Counted from the first letter of the stretch, positions 8,240 to 16,902 are shown. The stretch is 64,000 nucleotides of DNA from Candidatus Kapaibacterium sp. (GCA_015490805.1 WFXC01000002.1:34437-98436); one strand, 5' to 3'. The notes: generated by a model not told the origin, from the sequence alone. A program made the numbers and translations.

Positions 8240-8779
8240 ATGCAGCGAAAAAAAGAAACGTTTCGACAGGCAGGGTATACTATTCTCACTCTCGTCGCTG
8301 TCTTAGCCAGTTTCTTCCTTGCCCGCTGGCTGCTGCAACTGTTCACCACGCCTGTGCGTGCAGATATTCAAGTTCATCCCGACGTTCTGGTCCTCTCCGA
8401 TACTACCGCCGCCCGGCTGAGCGTGCAACTGTACAATCAACTGGGACTGCCACTGGATCAGCATCCCCAGCTTATGCTGGAAATCGCGGAGGGATTCGAC
8501 TCCATTGTGATCGATACGGTTTATCCAGGTGGAGCGATTCTCCGAGCTGGTACTCAACCGGGAGTCGCAACGCTCCGCATCTGGATCGAAGGGTTCGCCT
8601 TTCCTTACGAAGTCACCATCCGTGTTCTCCCATTCCCCACAGGCATTGGATACAACCCGATATTCCAGTTTCCTTTCCACCGTACTCCTCCCACCGACAC
8701 GATGCGGATAATAACAGAGCAGTGTATTGCCAGATCCCAGAATAGGGTGTTCCTACCAGCAGCAAGACAGAAGGGGTAA
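8240..8779 (+). CDS. Membrane-anchored protein of unknown function
   Basis: A 179-aa protein with one N-terminal hydrophobic helix (about residues 12-36, YTILTLVAVLASFFLARWLL) and an extracytoplasmic part of about 100 residues. That part has the beta-strand pattern of an Ig-like or invasin-type fold (HPDVLVLSDTTAARLSVQLYN, then GVATLRIWIEG). No family was recognised. It follows secG by 49 bp and may share its transcript. Its 3' end faces a convergent gene across a hairpin repeat. Confidence 0.6.
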   Translation: MQRKKETFRQAGYTILTLVAVLASFFLARWLLQLFTTPVRADIQVHPDVLVLSDTTAARLSVQLYNQLGLPLDQHPQLMLEIAEGFDSIVIDTVYPGGAILRAGTQPGVATLRIWIEGFAFPYEVTIRVLPFPTGIGYNPIFQFPFHRTPPTDTMRIITEQCIARSQNRVFLPAARQKG

Positions 8780-8818
8780 CCCGCAAACGACCAATGACAG
8801 GTCTACCGGCAGCACCCG

Positions 8819-8877
8819 ATGGGAGTGCCGACTTTCGTCGGCAAGAGAATGCACGCTGAAGGGCGCGCTCCCAGCAA
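8819..8877. repeat. Modular hairpin repeat, locus 3 (head-to-head pair)
   Basis: A forward unit (ATGGGAGT followed by GCCGAC-TTTC-GTCGGC) is followed directly by an inverted unit (GCACGC-TGAA-GGGCGC followed by GCTCCCAGC). The pair sits between two convergent genes, where it could act as a bidirectional 3'-end structure. Same family as positions 1-90 and 4865-5100. Confidence 0.8.
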
Positions 8878-8904
8878 GCGGATTTTACTGCAACCCGCAG
8901 CGAA

Positions 8905-11493
8905 TTATCGTATCAGTCGGAACTCTACGCGCCGGTTTTGTGCCCTCCCGGCTTCCGTTGCGTTACTGGCAACGGGATTGGCTTTACCTTTTCCAACGAC
9001 ACGGATCCGGTCTGGAGCGATTCCCAATTGTTGCAGATAGCGGGCAACGCTTTGCGCCCGGCGGCGCGAGAGTACAAGATTATACTCATCGCTGCCCACG
9101 CTGTCCGTATAGCCAATGATTTCCACCGTCAGCTCTGGGTACTCTTGCAGCAGTTGCGCCAACCGCCGGATCTCTGGCAGAGACTCAGGTCGAAGCTCAG
9201 CTTTATTGAATTCAAAGAAAATGTTCTTGAGCTCAAAAGATTGTTGCTGGAGTTGCTCAATGGGTACCAGCGTAATGTTTCGGTGGATCTCCGTTGTATC
9301 TGCATATTGCTGCTCGTCCCGAAGATCCAGATGCTGCGACAAAGGATAATAGCCATCCGCCACCGCATAGAATCCGTAATTTTTGCCCAACGGCAGTGCA
9401 ATGGTATACTGACCGGTTTGAGGATCCGAGGATAATTCTCCAATCACCTTACCTGTCCCCAGATCTTCCCATCGAATCTTTGCAAATAACGGTTGTCCCC
9501 CTGGCGACCGGACAGTTCCTGTGATGGTGACCACGTGGGAAGGGCGGGCTTTGTGGGGCAGTGTAATTTTGTAAATATCGTTGGCACCATAACCTTCAGG
9601 GCGAATCTGGGCACAATACGCGTATGATCCATTCCGGCTGACAACGTATCCCCAATCATCATCCGGGCTATTGATCGCCGCACCAATATTGACGGGCGTT
9701 GACCATTCAGTCCAACTGGTATCGGAAAGGCGAACCGCTTTAAACACATCTAATTTGCCCAAACCGGGATGTCCCGCCGAACTAAAATACAGAGTCTTAC
9801 CATCCGGATGCAGAAAAGGCGAACGCTCCGCAAAAGGCGTATTGATCACCGGACCCAGATTAATCGGCACTGTCCAGCCGGTATCCGTTCGGAACGTAAT
9901 GTAAATATCCAGATCGCCGCCCGTGAGCCCATCCTCACGGAAAGAATTTTTTCGCCACACTGGCTTTCCGGGAACGGGACGGTCAGAAATAAAGAGCAGT
10001 CCTTTTCCATCCGGCGTAAAGCAGGCATCACCTTCGAAATACTTTGAGTTGACCGGCGGTGGCAACGGTTGCGGCGCCGACCATTGACCATTACTATCGC
10101 GCCGGGCTAAAAAGAGATCTCCATTGCCAATGCCGTCCGGATAGTTACCAAATACCAGCAATTCCAGCCCATCAGGTGACACAGCCAGTGGTGCTTCGTG
10201 AGAGCGGGTGTTCAGTGGAGAACCGATATTCTCTGCTACCTGCCACTTTCCATTGCGCCATTCACTATAAAAAATATCCTCCCCGCCACTCCCATTAGGA
10301 CGATTCGCAGTGCCAAAGTATAATTGCCGCTCATCCAAGGTTAGCGTCGGTGCAAATTCGTGATACCGCGTGTTAATGGCTGGGCCTAAATTCGTAATAA
10401 CCACGGAATCCCAGGGCTCTTGGAGTATCTGAAGAATTTGCTCAATGCGTTCTTTCCACTGCGGATACCGCCGGGCATAGGCACGATACAATGCCCGGGC
10501 ACTGTCTTCCAGTCCCCGCTGAAGGAAGTAGCCAATGTAATTTTGGAGCGCTCGAAAAGCTGGCTCTGACGGTGCCTGCTCCTGAATGAATTTCTGATAT
10601 GCCGCTAAACGCTGGCGCGTAGCGACCAGATGCACGTATTGCAGATTGCGGTCATACTGCTGATAGTTGCCATTTTGCGTTACCGGCGGTGGATAGGAGC
10701 GAGTTCCAACGACAAACTCCGTTGCTACAAAATTTTCTGATTGCTGGGTTGCCGATAGAAAAAGCTGGGACATCGTGGCAGCCCGGGTATCCATCACCCC
10801 AATTTGCTTGCCCCAGTTCGTCCCTTTTGTGAGAACGGTCAAAAAATACTCTCCTAAAGCAGTCATCGCCGTGATGTGGTATCCCTGCTGCCACAACTGC
10901 ACCAGCGGATAATCACGGAAAGTGTCCAGTAGCAAAACTTGTTGTTGCTGATCCGGCTGGTAATTCCACACAAATAGGAGTGAATCGGCTACGATAGTTG
11001 CACATTGAATCTGCCATCCCTGTTCCCACAGCGGTTGCAATTGTTGCTGAATTTCATAAAGCGTCAACGAGGGGTCTACTTTTATGGAAGTTACTCGCTG
11101 ACGGAGCGGCGTTATTGGTTGTACCAAAAGGCATACCCATTGTTTTCCTTTATGGTCAGCATCGAGTATCATCCATCCCTGCGCCCACAATGCACGGATG
11201 GTATCTTCCGGGAAACCATCCTCGCTGAGGATCGTTCGATGCTGATACCAATCACCCGCCTCCGTATAGAGAATCGCCCATCGATTGCCACCATAATGGA
11301 CTCGAATAGGAAAAAACCCTTTTTGTCGTCGTTCTTCGATCCGCTGTATGGATAGTACGGAATCCAACTGGAAAGAAGTTCCTACATACGGCGTATTCGC
11401 AGTGACCACCAGCGTAAAGACCGTTGCCTTTGCAAACAGATTCACAACGCTGATCCCTGCCACCAGCGCCAAACTCCACCACCACTTATTCAT
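8905..11493 (-). CDS. PorE-like envelope protein: WD40-like propeller, CRD and OmpA domain
   Basis: An 862-aa protein. It has a signal peptide, then about 280 residues of repeated W-G-containing segments (AEGDW/AQGW-type, for example TKGTNWGKQIGV). A short TPR-like helical stretch follows (about 315-355), then four PD40 beta-propeller repeats (about 370-650, for example FAPTLTLDERQLYFGT). A carboxypeptidase-regulatory-like domain (about 650-735, ITGTVRSPGGQP) and an OmpA domain (about 750-862, FFEFNKAELRPES to NRRVEF) complete it. The PD40-CRD-OmpA order is that of PorE, the T9SS component that binds peptidoglycan. The ATG at 11493 with AAGGGGAG is preferred over the upstream GTG. It lies 36 bp after the cytochrome gene on the same strand. 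Confidence 0.8.
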   Translation of the reverse strand: MNKWWWSLALVAGISVVNLFAKATVFTLVVTANTPYVGTSFQLDSVLSIQRIEERRQKGFFPIRVHYGGNRWAILYTEAGDWYQHRTILSEDGFPEDTIRALWAQGWMILDADHKGKQWVCLLVQPITPLRQRVTSIKVDPSLTLYEIQQQLQPLWEQGWQIQCATIVADSLLFVWNYQPDQQQQVLLLDTFRDYPLVQLWQQGYHITAMTALGEYFLTVLTKGTNWGKQIGVMDTRAATMSQLFLSATQQSENFVATEFVVGTRSYPPPVTQNGNYQQYDRNLQYVHLVATRQRLAAYQKFIQEQAPSEPAFRALQNYIGYFLQRGLEDSARALYRAYARRYPQWKERIEQILQILQEPWDSVVITNLGPAINTRYHEFAPTLTLDERQLYFGTANRPNGSGGEDIFYSEWRNGKWQVAENIGSPLNTRSHEAPLAVSPDGLELLVFGNYPDGIGNGDLFLARRDSNGQWSAPQPLPPPVNSKYFEGDACFTPDGKGLLFISDRPVPGKPVWRKNSFREDGLTGGDLDIYITFRTDTGWTVPINLGPVINTPFAERSPFLHPDGKTLYFSSAGHPGLGKLDVFKAVRLSDTSWTEWSTPVNIGAAINSPDDDWGYVVSRNGSYAYCAQIRPEGYGANDIYKITLPHKARPSHVVTITGTVRSPGGQPLFAKIRWEDLGTGKVIGELSSDPQTGQYTIALPLGKNYGFYAVADGYYPLSQHLDLRDEQQYADTTEIHRNITLVPIEQLQQQSFELKNIFFEFNKAELRPESLPEIRRLAQLLQEYPELTVEIIGYTDSVGSDEYNLVLSRRRAQSVARYLQQLGIAPDRIRVVGKGKANPVASNATEAGRAQNRRVEFRLIR

Positions 11494-11529
11494 AAGCTCC
11501 CCTTTCAAACAAACCACACCCCTGTGTTA

Positions 11530-12435
11530 CTATCCATTGGACGGACGTTTGGTCACTTTCCTGTAGCCAGGAGATTCAAACTGCTGCTTGCGGATCCAGC
11601 GTATCTTGCGCAAATCAAGCGTAAAATTCCGGGGTGTCATCTCCACAAAGATATACGCCAAAACGGCTGCTAAGTCAAGATCTGAAACCTTGGGAGATAA
11701 AGGAGGCATTCGTCGTCCCTGATACACCACTCCATTGACTTTGATAGGACGCTGCAATCCAAAGACGACATTGTGAATTATAGTGTCGATCGGTTGCTGT
11801 GCCAGATAGTCAGAATTTTTCAGCGGTGGATAAACACTGGGTCTTCCTTTTCCATCCAGGCCGTGGCAATTGCGACAATACCATCGATATACCTTTTGCC
11901 CGTGTTTTAACAGTAGATCCCGCGGTATTTGCTCGATATCCAGTCCCTTCTGTGGCTCCAGTACTTCCGCCGTTGTTACTGGCTGTCCCTGTTGCCGATA
12001 GAACGCCACCGTATCAGCAGAGATGATGGGACCTAAATTCGTCCATGCATTGTAAACATACGACATCACTTGAGCCAACTGCTGATCTGTTAAGAACTGC
12101 GCAAAGGGCTGGTGGAAACTTTGGTATTCTTCATTGTTGACCACCATCCGTCCTTTGTACCCAAAGAGCAACAATCGAATGAGATGCTCCACCGGGTGAG
12201 TACGCAGATAATCTGCATTTGCCAATGGCGGCACTTCGCCGGGTATGCCTCGACCGTGGCTTTTGTGACAACTGGCACAATAGGTGGTGTAAAGCGGCTC
12301 CCCTGCCTGAACAGCCGCCGGGATAGCGGACTTATGCTGAAAGAACTCACTAATTGCTAAGATGCCAAATCCGACAAGAAGCAACACAACCACGACCAGT
12401 ACTACATATTTTCGACCCCACAATTCCATTGACAT
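11530..12435 (-). CDS. Membrane-anchored di-haem cytochrome c
   Basis: About 301 aa. One N-terminal membrane helix is followed by two cytochrome c domains, each with a haem-attachment motif (CASCH and CRNCH). The domains are homologous to each other and to the mono-haem cytochrome that starts this operon: all share xPPLxxxDxL and VNGxxY-like segments. The second domain has GRRMPP, a likely Met axial ligand. The first has SFHQPF at that place, so its sixth ligand may be His. The track start is a TTG; ATG 12435 (or 12429) is preferred. It probably feeds electrons to, or stores them for, the adjacent oxidase. Confidence 0.87.
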   Translation of the reverse strand: MSMELWGRKYVVLVVVVLLLVGFGILAISEFFQHKSAIPAAVQAGEPLYTTYCASCHKSHGRGIPGEVPPLANADYLRTHPVEHLIRLLLFGYKGRMVVNNEEYQSFHQPFAQFLTDQQLAQVMSYVYNAWTNLGPIISADTVAFYRQQGQPVTTAEVLEPQKGLDIEQIPRDLLLKHGQKVYRWYCRNCHGLDGKGRPSVYPPLKNSDYLAQQPIDTIIHNVVFGLQRPIKVNGVVYQGRRMPPLSPKVSDLDLAAVLAYIFVEMTPRNFTLDLRKIRWIRKQQFESPGYRKVTKRPSNG

Positions 12436-12586
12436 TGTCTTCCATCCCAATTCTATAACTGCTCATTTGCGAAGGAACCCAGCGCTATATAGCATCCTTC
12501 CAGTATTGCAATTGCTGGAGTTCGCCGCTGCCACTGTCCTCGCTCCGCCACTGTGTCCTACACCTGTGACTTTCCAAGGTTACTTC

Positions 12587-13018
12587 TTACCGACGCTTTA
12601 CGGAAACGACGATGTATTGTGATGGCTTTCGGGCAAAGGAAAACGCAACTTCAATGCTATCGCCAACTGATAGCGAACGCCTTAACTGAATTAACATAAT
12701 GTGATAATCACCGGGACGAAAAGAAAAAGTCGAATGTGGGGGAATCACCACTCCCTCGGGAACCGGCTGCATCATTGCAATCCCATCGGTATGAACCGTC
12801 CGATGGATTTCAGTCACCTTTGCCGCAGGACTGGTTACCGTCCGCAGCGTCTCCGGAAAATCCGTGTTGTTCTCAATGACGCCGTACAGAGCAGCATTGA
12901 ACCCCTCTTTTCCCGGCGTAGCCCGAAAATTCCGGAATTCAAGCTCTCCGGTGGAATCAGAGGAAGAACACGCCCATAGCAATAGGAGTAAGAAACCAAC
13001 AGCTCCTTGCCGCTTCAT
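12587..13018 (-). CDS. PCuAC-family periplasmic copper chaperone lipoprotein
   Basis: A 143-aa lipoprotein (lipobox LLLWAC) of the copper chaperone PCuAC family. The copper-binding pattern is present: the His/Met cluster EIHRTVHTDGIAMM, then YHIMLIQL (an HxM pair after the usual spacing). PCuAC proteins deliver Cu(I) to the CuA site of oxidase subunit II, together with SCO. Its start overlaps the stop of the SCO gene by 4 bp, and the oxidase subunits lie immediately upstream, so the context agrees with the family role. Confidence 0.87.
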   Translation of the reverse strand: MKRQGAVGFLLLLLWACSSSDSTGELEFRNFRATPGKEGFNAALYGVIENNTDFPETLRTVTSPAAKVTEIHRTVHTDGIAMMQPVPEGVVIPPHSTFSFRPGDYHIMLIQLRRSLSVGDSIEVAFSFARKPSQYIVVSVKRR

Positions 13019-13662
13019 TGTTGCGAAAGCAACTGCTGAACATCCCGCACTACCCTCTCCACATCTGCCTCACTGCCTTTATACCGCTGTCGTTCTCTCC
13101 CCTGGCGGTCGAATAAGCACAGAGCGTCGGTGTGGTTAATGAAATAGTAAGCAGTCCCGTCAGGCAACTTTTTTAGAGGCGATCGCACTGCGTAAATTTC
13201 CATTGCTGAGCGCAATGAGTCAATCGTCGCAATGGTTCCTGTCAACAGTCGCCACCGTTGCAAATCCAGTTGATACAAATCGGCATAATCTCGCAGTTGC
13301 TGTGGAGTATCCCGCTGCGGGTCCAGTGTGATCAGCACAAACCGTACCGGAAGTTCCTCCGGTATACGTTCGCTCGCTTGAAGAAGGCGATCGGTGGTAA
13401 GGGGACAAATATCGGGACAAGCGGTATAAGTGAAAGCTACCAACAACACTGTATCCCGAAAATCGGCAGGAAAAGCGACTGAACGCCCGTTCTGATCGAT
13501 AAGTCGAAACGCCTTCTTGGAAAGATCATGCTCGACTGGAAATTCGGAGGAACAGCGAACGAGCAGGATACTAACGACCAACAGAAACAGGATCTCAGAG
13601 AACCATCCTGGACGGCGATTCTCCGGCTTTTCGTTATTCTCCACTATTTTGCTGAGTGTCAT
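13015..13662 (-). CDS. SCO1/SenC-family copper chaperone lipoprotein
   Basis: The ATG at 13662 overlaps the end of oxidase subunit I by 29 bp and gives 215 aa; the track ORF extends upstream into an out-of-frame copy of subunit I. After a membrane segment with lipobox LLVRC comes a thioredoxin fold with the SCO copper motif CPDIC and the distal His (INHTDA). SCO proteins metallate or reduce the CuA cysteines of oxidase subunit II. Tight overlap on both sides ties it to oxidase assembly. Confidence 0.92.
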   Translation of the reverse strand: MTLSKIVENNEKPENRRPGWFSEILFLLVVSILLVRCSSEFPVEHDLSKKAFRLIDQNGRSVAFPADFRDTVLLVAFTYTACPDICPLTTDRLLQASERIPEELPVRFVLITLDPQRDTPQQLRDYADLYQLDLQRWRLLTGTIATIDSLRSAMEIYAVRSPLKKLPDGTAYYFINHTDALCLFDRQGRERQRYKGSEADVERVVRDVQQLLSQQ

Positions 13663-15451
13663 CAGATGAGGACTCAGCCTGAGATTCCGCTGGGTTTGTT
13701 GCTTCGTTCTCTTCGGTCGCTTCGCCCTCTTCGTCTTCAAATTCTTCTTCCTCAAAATCCTCATCGTAATATTCTTCCTCTTCCTGCACCAATGGCGCCG
13801 GATTATGCGGATCGTATGGCGGCGACGTTCGAGTCGTACTACGCAACACGTCATAAATGACAGGGATATATGAAAGTACAATGAGAACCACCGCAATGGT
13901 TACCCACGGCTTGAAGTTCGCTAAGGCTTTGACCGGTCCTTCGTGATACGCTTCTGAGAGCGGAAATTCCAACTGCGCTTCTTCTTTAGCGGACGAGAAG
14001 AAGCTCACAAAAAAGGTGATGAAATAAACAATGACAGCAATAAACATCAGGATACCACCAATGGCAGTAATGATCACATACGGCTCCCACTCAGGACGAT
14101 AGAAGGGGCTATCCGGGTTCAGATACGTTAAACCCAAGTTCGTTCGCCGTGGTTCGCCGTGCAATCCACCCCGCATCATTCCAGCGGAGAAGATAAAGAG
14201 TCCAATCATCCATAGGTATGGTACGAGGATCGCAAATCCCTTGAGCTGCACGGGTTTACCCGTCATCTTCGACACCATATACAACGACATCCCCAGGAAC
14301 GCTAAGAAGACGGGACCAGCAACCGTCAGGTGGAAATGTCCCGGGATCCAGGAAGTATTGTGTACCAGCAAGTTCAGATTGTAGGACGCATTGACGATGC
14401 CCGAAATACCGCCGAAGATAAAAATAATGAGTCCAATCAGCAGATAGGGTACCAACCATCGGTTCGTGTCAAACCACGGCAGCTTTGCCATCCATCCAAA
14501 CGTTCCGGTTGCGCCGTTTTTTCGCCCGGCATATTCTAAGGAAGCAGCGATCGTAAAAGCAGTAATCAGGCTGGGCAAAGCAACTGCGAACGTAAAAACC
14601 GCGTGGAGAAACTTCCATTCTGAACCGATACCTGGGTCCGCATACTGATGGTGGGTCCCAACGGGAATAGAAAACACGATGAACAACATAAAGACCAGAC
14701 GACCTGCCCAATCGGAGTACAACTTTCCACCGGTCAATTTTGGGAGCATCGTATAGTACATCACATACGCTGGCAACAACCAGAAATAGACCAGCGGGTG
14801 ACCAAAGAACCAGAACAGTGTTCGCGCCAGCATTACATTGACGCTATCGGTCCATCCCATCGACCAGGGAAAGAGCATAAACAACACTTCTACGGCAACC
14901 GGGATCGTAGCAATTTGCCATACAATGAATGTTGCAAAGATCCCTACCACTGCCAGCGGCGTTTTCTGTCCCGGATTTTCCCGCCGCCATTGGAGATAAA
15001 CAGGAATCCAGTTCCAGAAAGCGACCCAGGATCCAACCACTGCTAGTGCTAACCCCAGATAAAACAGCGGATGCGCCTTCATTGGAGGATAGAACGTATA
15101 CAACACCGACGCCTGTCCGGTCAGCATTGCATAAGCAGCAAAGACAACGCCAATCACCATCAACCAGAATGACAACCACGCCACTTTCAGATTAATCGGC
15201 TTTTTCAGCGCATACCAGACCAGGGCATTGCCAAAAGCAACGGCAAAAAAGGTCGTAAACACAATAGCGTTAATCACACCGTGCAGCGTTAATCCCTGAT
15301 AGTATTCGATGCCCAACGCCTCGGTATTCTGTATCCATCCAGCGCGAAACAATACCTGCAACAACCCATCCAGCACTCCCAGAATCAAGAGCACCGTTGG
15401 GATAAACAGCAACCAGAGGGTTAGACTCTTGAGCGATTTATCAACTTTCAT
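13634..15451 (-). CDS. cbaA: B-type (ba3-like) cytochrome c oxidase subunit I with acidic C-terminal tail
   Basis: Catalytic haem-copper subunit. ATG 15451 gives 605 aa and overlaps subunit II by 11 bp. Thirteen hydrophobic helices can be counted, as in Thermus ba3. Key residues are visible: GLTLHGVINA (low-spin haem His), HPLVYFWLLPAY (CuB His with cross-linked Tyr), THHQYADPG (CuB His pair) and WIPGHFHLTVAG (haem His). A tail of about 60 residues, dominated by Glu and Asp (QEEEEYYDEDFEEEEFEDEE), follows the last helix. With 13 helices and an inside N-terminus it should face the periplasm, where cytochrome c docks. Confidence 0.95.
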   Translation of the reverse strand: MKVDKSLKSLTLWLLFIPTVLLILGVLDGLLQVLFRAGWIQNTEALGIEYYQGLTLHGVINAIVFTTFFAVAFGNALVWYALKKPINLKVAWLSFWLMVIGVVFAAYAMLTGQASVLYTFYPPMKAHPLFYLGLALAVVGSWVAFWNWIPVYLQWRRENPGQKTPLAVVGIFATFIVWQIATIPVAVEVLFMLFPWSMGWTDSVNVMLARTLFWFFGHPLVYFWLLPAYVMYYTMLPKLTGGKLYSDWAGRLVFMLFIVFSIPVGTHHQYADPGIGSEWKFLHAVFTFAVALPSLITAFTIAASLEYAGRKNGATGTFGWMAKLPWFDTNRWLVPYLLIGLIIFIFGGISGIVNASYNLNLLVHNTSWIPGHFHLTVAGPVFLAFLGMSLYMVSKMTGKPVQLKGFAILVPYLWMIGLFIFSAGMMRGGLHGEPRRTNLGLTYLNPDSPFYRPEWEPYVIITAIGGILMFIAVIVYFITFFVSFFSSAKEEAQLEFPLSEAYHEGPVKALANFKPWVTIAVVLIVLSYIPVIYDVLRSTTRTSPPYDPHNPAPLVQEEEEYYDEDFEEEEFEDEEGEATEENEATNPAESQAESSSDDTQQNSGE

Positions 15452-15971
15452 CTCCCATTTCTCCCTCAATGTCACCTGCCGATCCATTCAGCGCTTCGTC
15501 AGTTCCCATATCTTCCGGCTGGAATTCCTCCGGACTCTTGACAACAATACTGCCAGCCATCATATGATGGGCAATACCACAATACTCGTGGCACAGGAAA
15601 TGATATGTTCCGGGTTCATCAAATTTCACGCGCAAGTAACTAATCTGTCCCGGAATTGCCATCATATTGATATCGGTATTGTCAATGTGCAATCCGTGAA
15701 CAACATCTGCTGAGGTTAAGTAAATATCCAGCGTAGCACCTACTGGAAGCTCAATTTGTGCAGGATTGAAATACCACATATGTGCCACGATCTGCAATTC
15801 ATAATGCAAATTGTCGTGCTGGATTAACTGTCCCTCCTCGAATGGCTCAACGTCTGTAATGCAGTCCGGGACTGTAATGCCCCATCCGCTGATAGCAGCA
15901 ACAATTGCAGCCATAAATAGCACCAATACACCAACAGACCAAGCCAGCGCCTGCTTTTCTGCTCGATCCAT
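15441..15971 (-). CDS. cbaB: ba3-like cytochrome c oxidase subunit II (CuA)
   Basis: A 176-aa subunit that takes electrons from cytochrome c through the binuclear CuA centre. A single N-terminal helix is followed by a cupredoxin domain. CuA ligands are visible: the His of GLHIDNTDI and the motif CHEYCGIAHHMM. The last 30 or so residues are strongly acidic (EEFQPEDMGTDE, then GDIEGEMGDES), like the tail of subunit I. The ATG shares its A with the stop of the upstream small subunit, and the 3' end overlaps subunit I, so the three are co-translated. Confidence 0.95.
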   Translation of the reverse strand: MDRAEKQALAWSVGVLVLFMAAIVAAISGWGITVPDCITDVEPFEEGQLIQHDNLHYELQIVAHMWYFNPAQIELPVGATLDIYLTSADVVHGLHIDNTDINMMAIPGQISYLRVKFDEPGTYHFLCHEYCGIAHHMMAGSIVVKSPEEFQPEDMGTDEALNGSAGDIEGEMGDES

Positions 15972-16102
15972 CAGCTCCCCCTTTCAATTAACTCCAGATA
16001 AATCGAGCCCCACATCACTATGTACAACAAAATTAACAGTAGGAAGAAAGTAATCGCTCCCTTTGGAAAGAATTCTTCCCCTTCCATCTTTTCCGGAGCC
16101 AT
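15971..16102 (-). CDS. cbaD: ba3-type oxidase subunit IIa (43 aa, not in ORF track)
   Basis: Translating the minus strand from ATG 16102 gives 43 residues: MAPEKMEGEEFFPKGAITFF, then LLLILLYIVMWGSIYLELIERGS. It has one transmembrane helix preceded by PKGA and followed by a short basic/acidic end. This is the pattern of the COX2A family, which supplies the helix missing from one-helix subunit II of B-type oxidases. GGGGTAG lies upstream, and the TGA overlaps the subunit II ATG by one base. Size, position and neighbours all fit. Confidence 0.85.
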   Translation of the reverse strand: MAPEKMEGEEFFPKGAITFFLLLILLYIVMWGSIYLELIERGS

Positions 16103-16228
16103 CGCACTACCCCACTTTATGGAACTCTACTCTCTAATGCCCTCTTTTCCACAGACAATGGTACCCATGGGCACACCATTTGCCACTTTCTCCCCTTTCC
16201 TGATTACACCACTGCCACCTCCAGTTGC

Positions 16229-16684
16229 TTACTTCTTCCGCTTCTTCCGTTTCTTCTTTCCTTTTTTTTTAATCGGGCCCTCTTTCTTCGCCTTCTTTAC
16301 ATCCTCAACTGTAATAACCCCCCCAGGATTACCCCAACTGTTGTACATATATGTTGCCACAGCAGCAATGTCTTTGTCTGTATATGTCTTTGGCAACGGA
16401 TTCATCACGCCGTTGTACCGCTTGCCATTGACTGTGATGGGACCACTTAATCCAAAAATAATCGCTCGCAGGACATAAATCTTATCGTGTTTCTTCAACC
16501 AGTCACTCTTTGCCAGCGGCGGATAGATTCCAGGCTGTCCCTCACCATCGGGACCGTGGCAGGTCATACAGTAACTCCTGTACACCTTTTTTCCCTTCAT
16601 CATCACCGCCTTGCTGGGCTTTTCTGCCCAAAGGGCAGACAGACTTAACCCCACCATCAACAATAACACACCGACTTTCCGCAT
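16229..16684 (-). CDS. Secreted mono-haem cytochrome c with lysine-rich tail
   Basis: A 151-aa protein: signal peptide (ending about LSALWAE) and one cytochrome c domain with haem motif CMTCH and probable axial Met in YNGVMNP. The last 23 or so residues are almost pure Lys/Arg (KKAKKEGPIKKKGKKKRKKR). It is first in the oxidase operon and the natural electron donor to CuA. The polycationic tail is unusual and contrasts with the acidic tails of oxidase subunits I and II. The closest part of its leader has a strong Bacteroidetes-type promoter. Confidence 0.88.
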   Translation of the reverse strand: MRKVGVLLLMVGLSLSALWAEKPSKAVMMKGKKVYRSYCMTCHGPDGEGQPGIYPPLAKSDWLKKHDKIYVLRAIIFGLSGPITVNGKRYNGVMNPLPKTYTDKDIAAVATYMYNSWGNPGGVITVEDVKKAKKEGPIKKKGKKKRKKRKK

Positions 16685-16742
16685 CTTGCTTCTCCGTAGT
16701 TGATAAAACTTATCGCTTTCTGAAAAAGCTCTATCCGATTTA

Positions 16743-16774
16743 CAAATTTAGGATTTTTTGATCAATTGCCCAAA
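16743..16774 (-). promoter_or_regulatory. Promoter of the oxidase operon (-33 TTTG, 20 bp, -7 TAAATTTG)
   Basis: The minus strand reads TTTG, then 20 bases, then TAAATTTG. This is an exact match in both boxes and in spacing to the Bacteroidetes consensus TTTG-N19-21-TAnnTTTG. Transcription would start about 50 bases before the cytochrome c ATG. It is the best complete promoter in the window. The remaining part of the 16685-16902 gap holds nothing else recognised. Confidence 0.75.
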
Positions 16775-16902
16775 CTCTGAGACCAAACATCTATGCAATC
16801 TACACAACCTACTCAAGCAACCCAGGTTATGAAACTACGCTTGCAACTGATAATGGCAGGTCCACAGCTCGAACTTGCAAAGCAGAATTCCACAACATCC
16901 CT

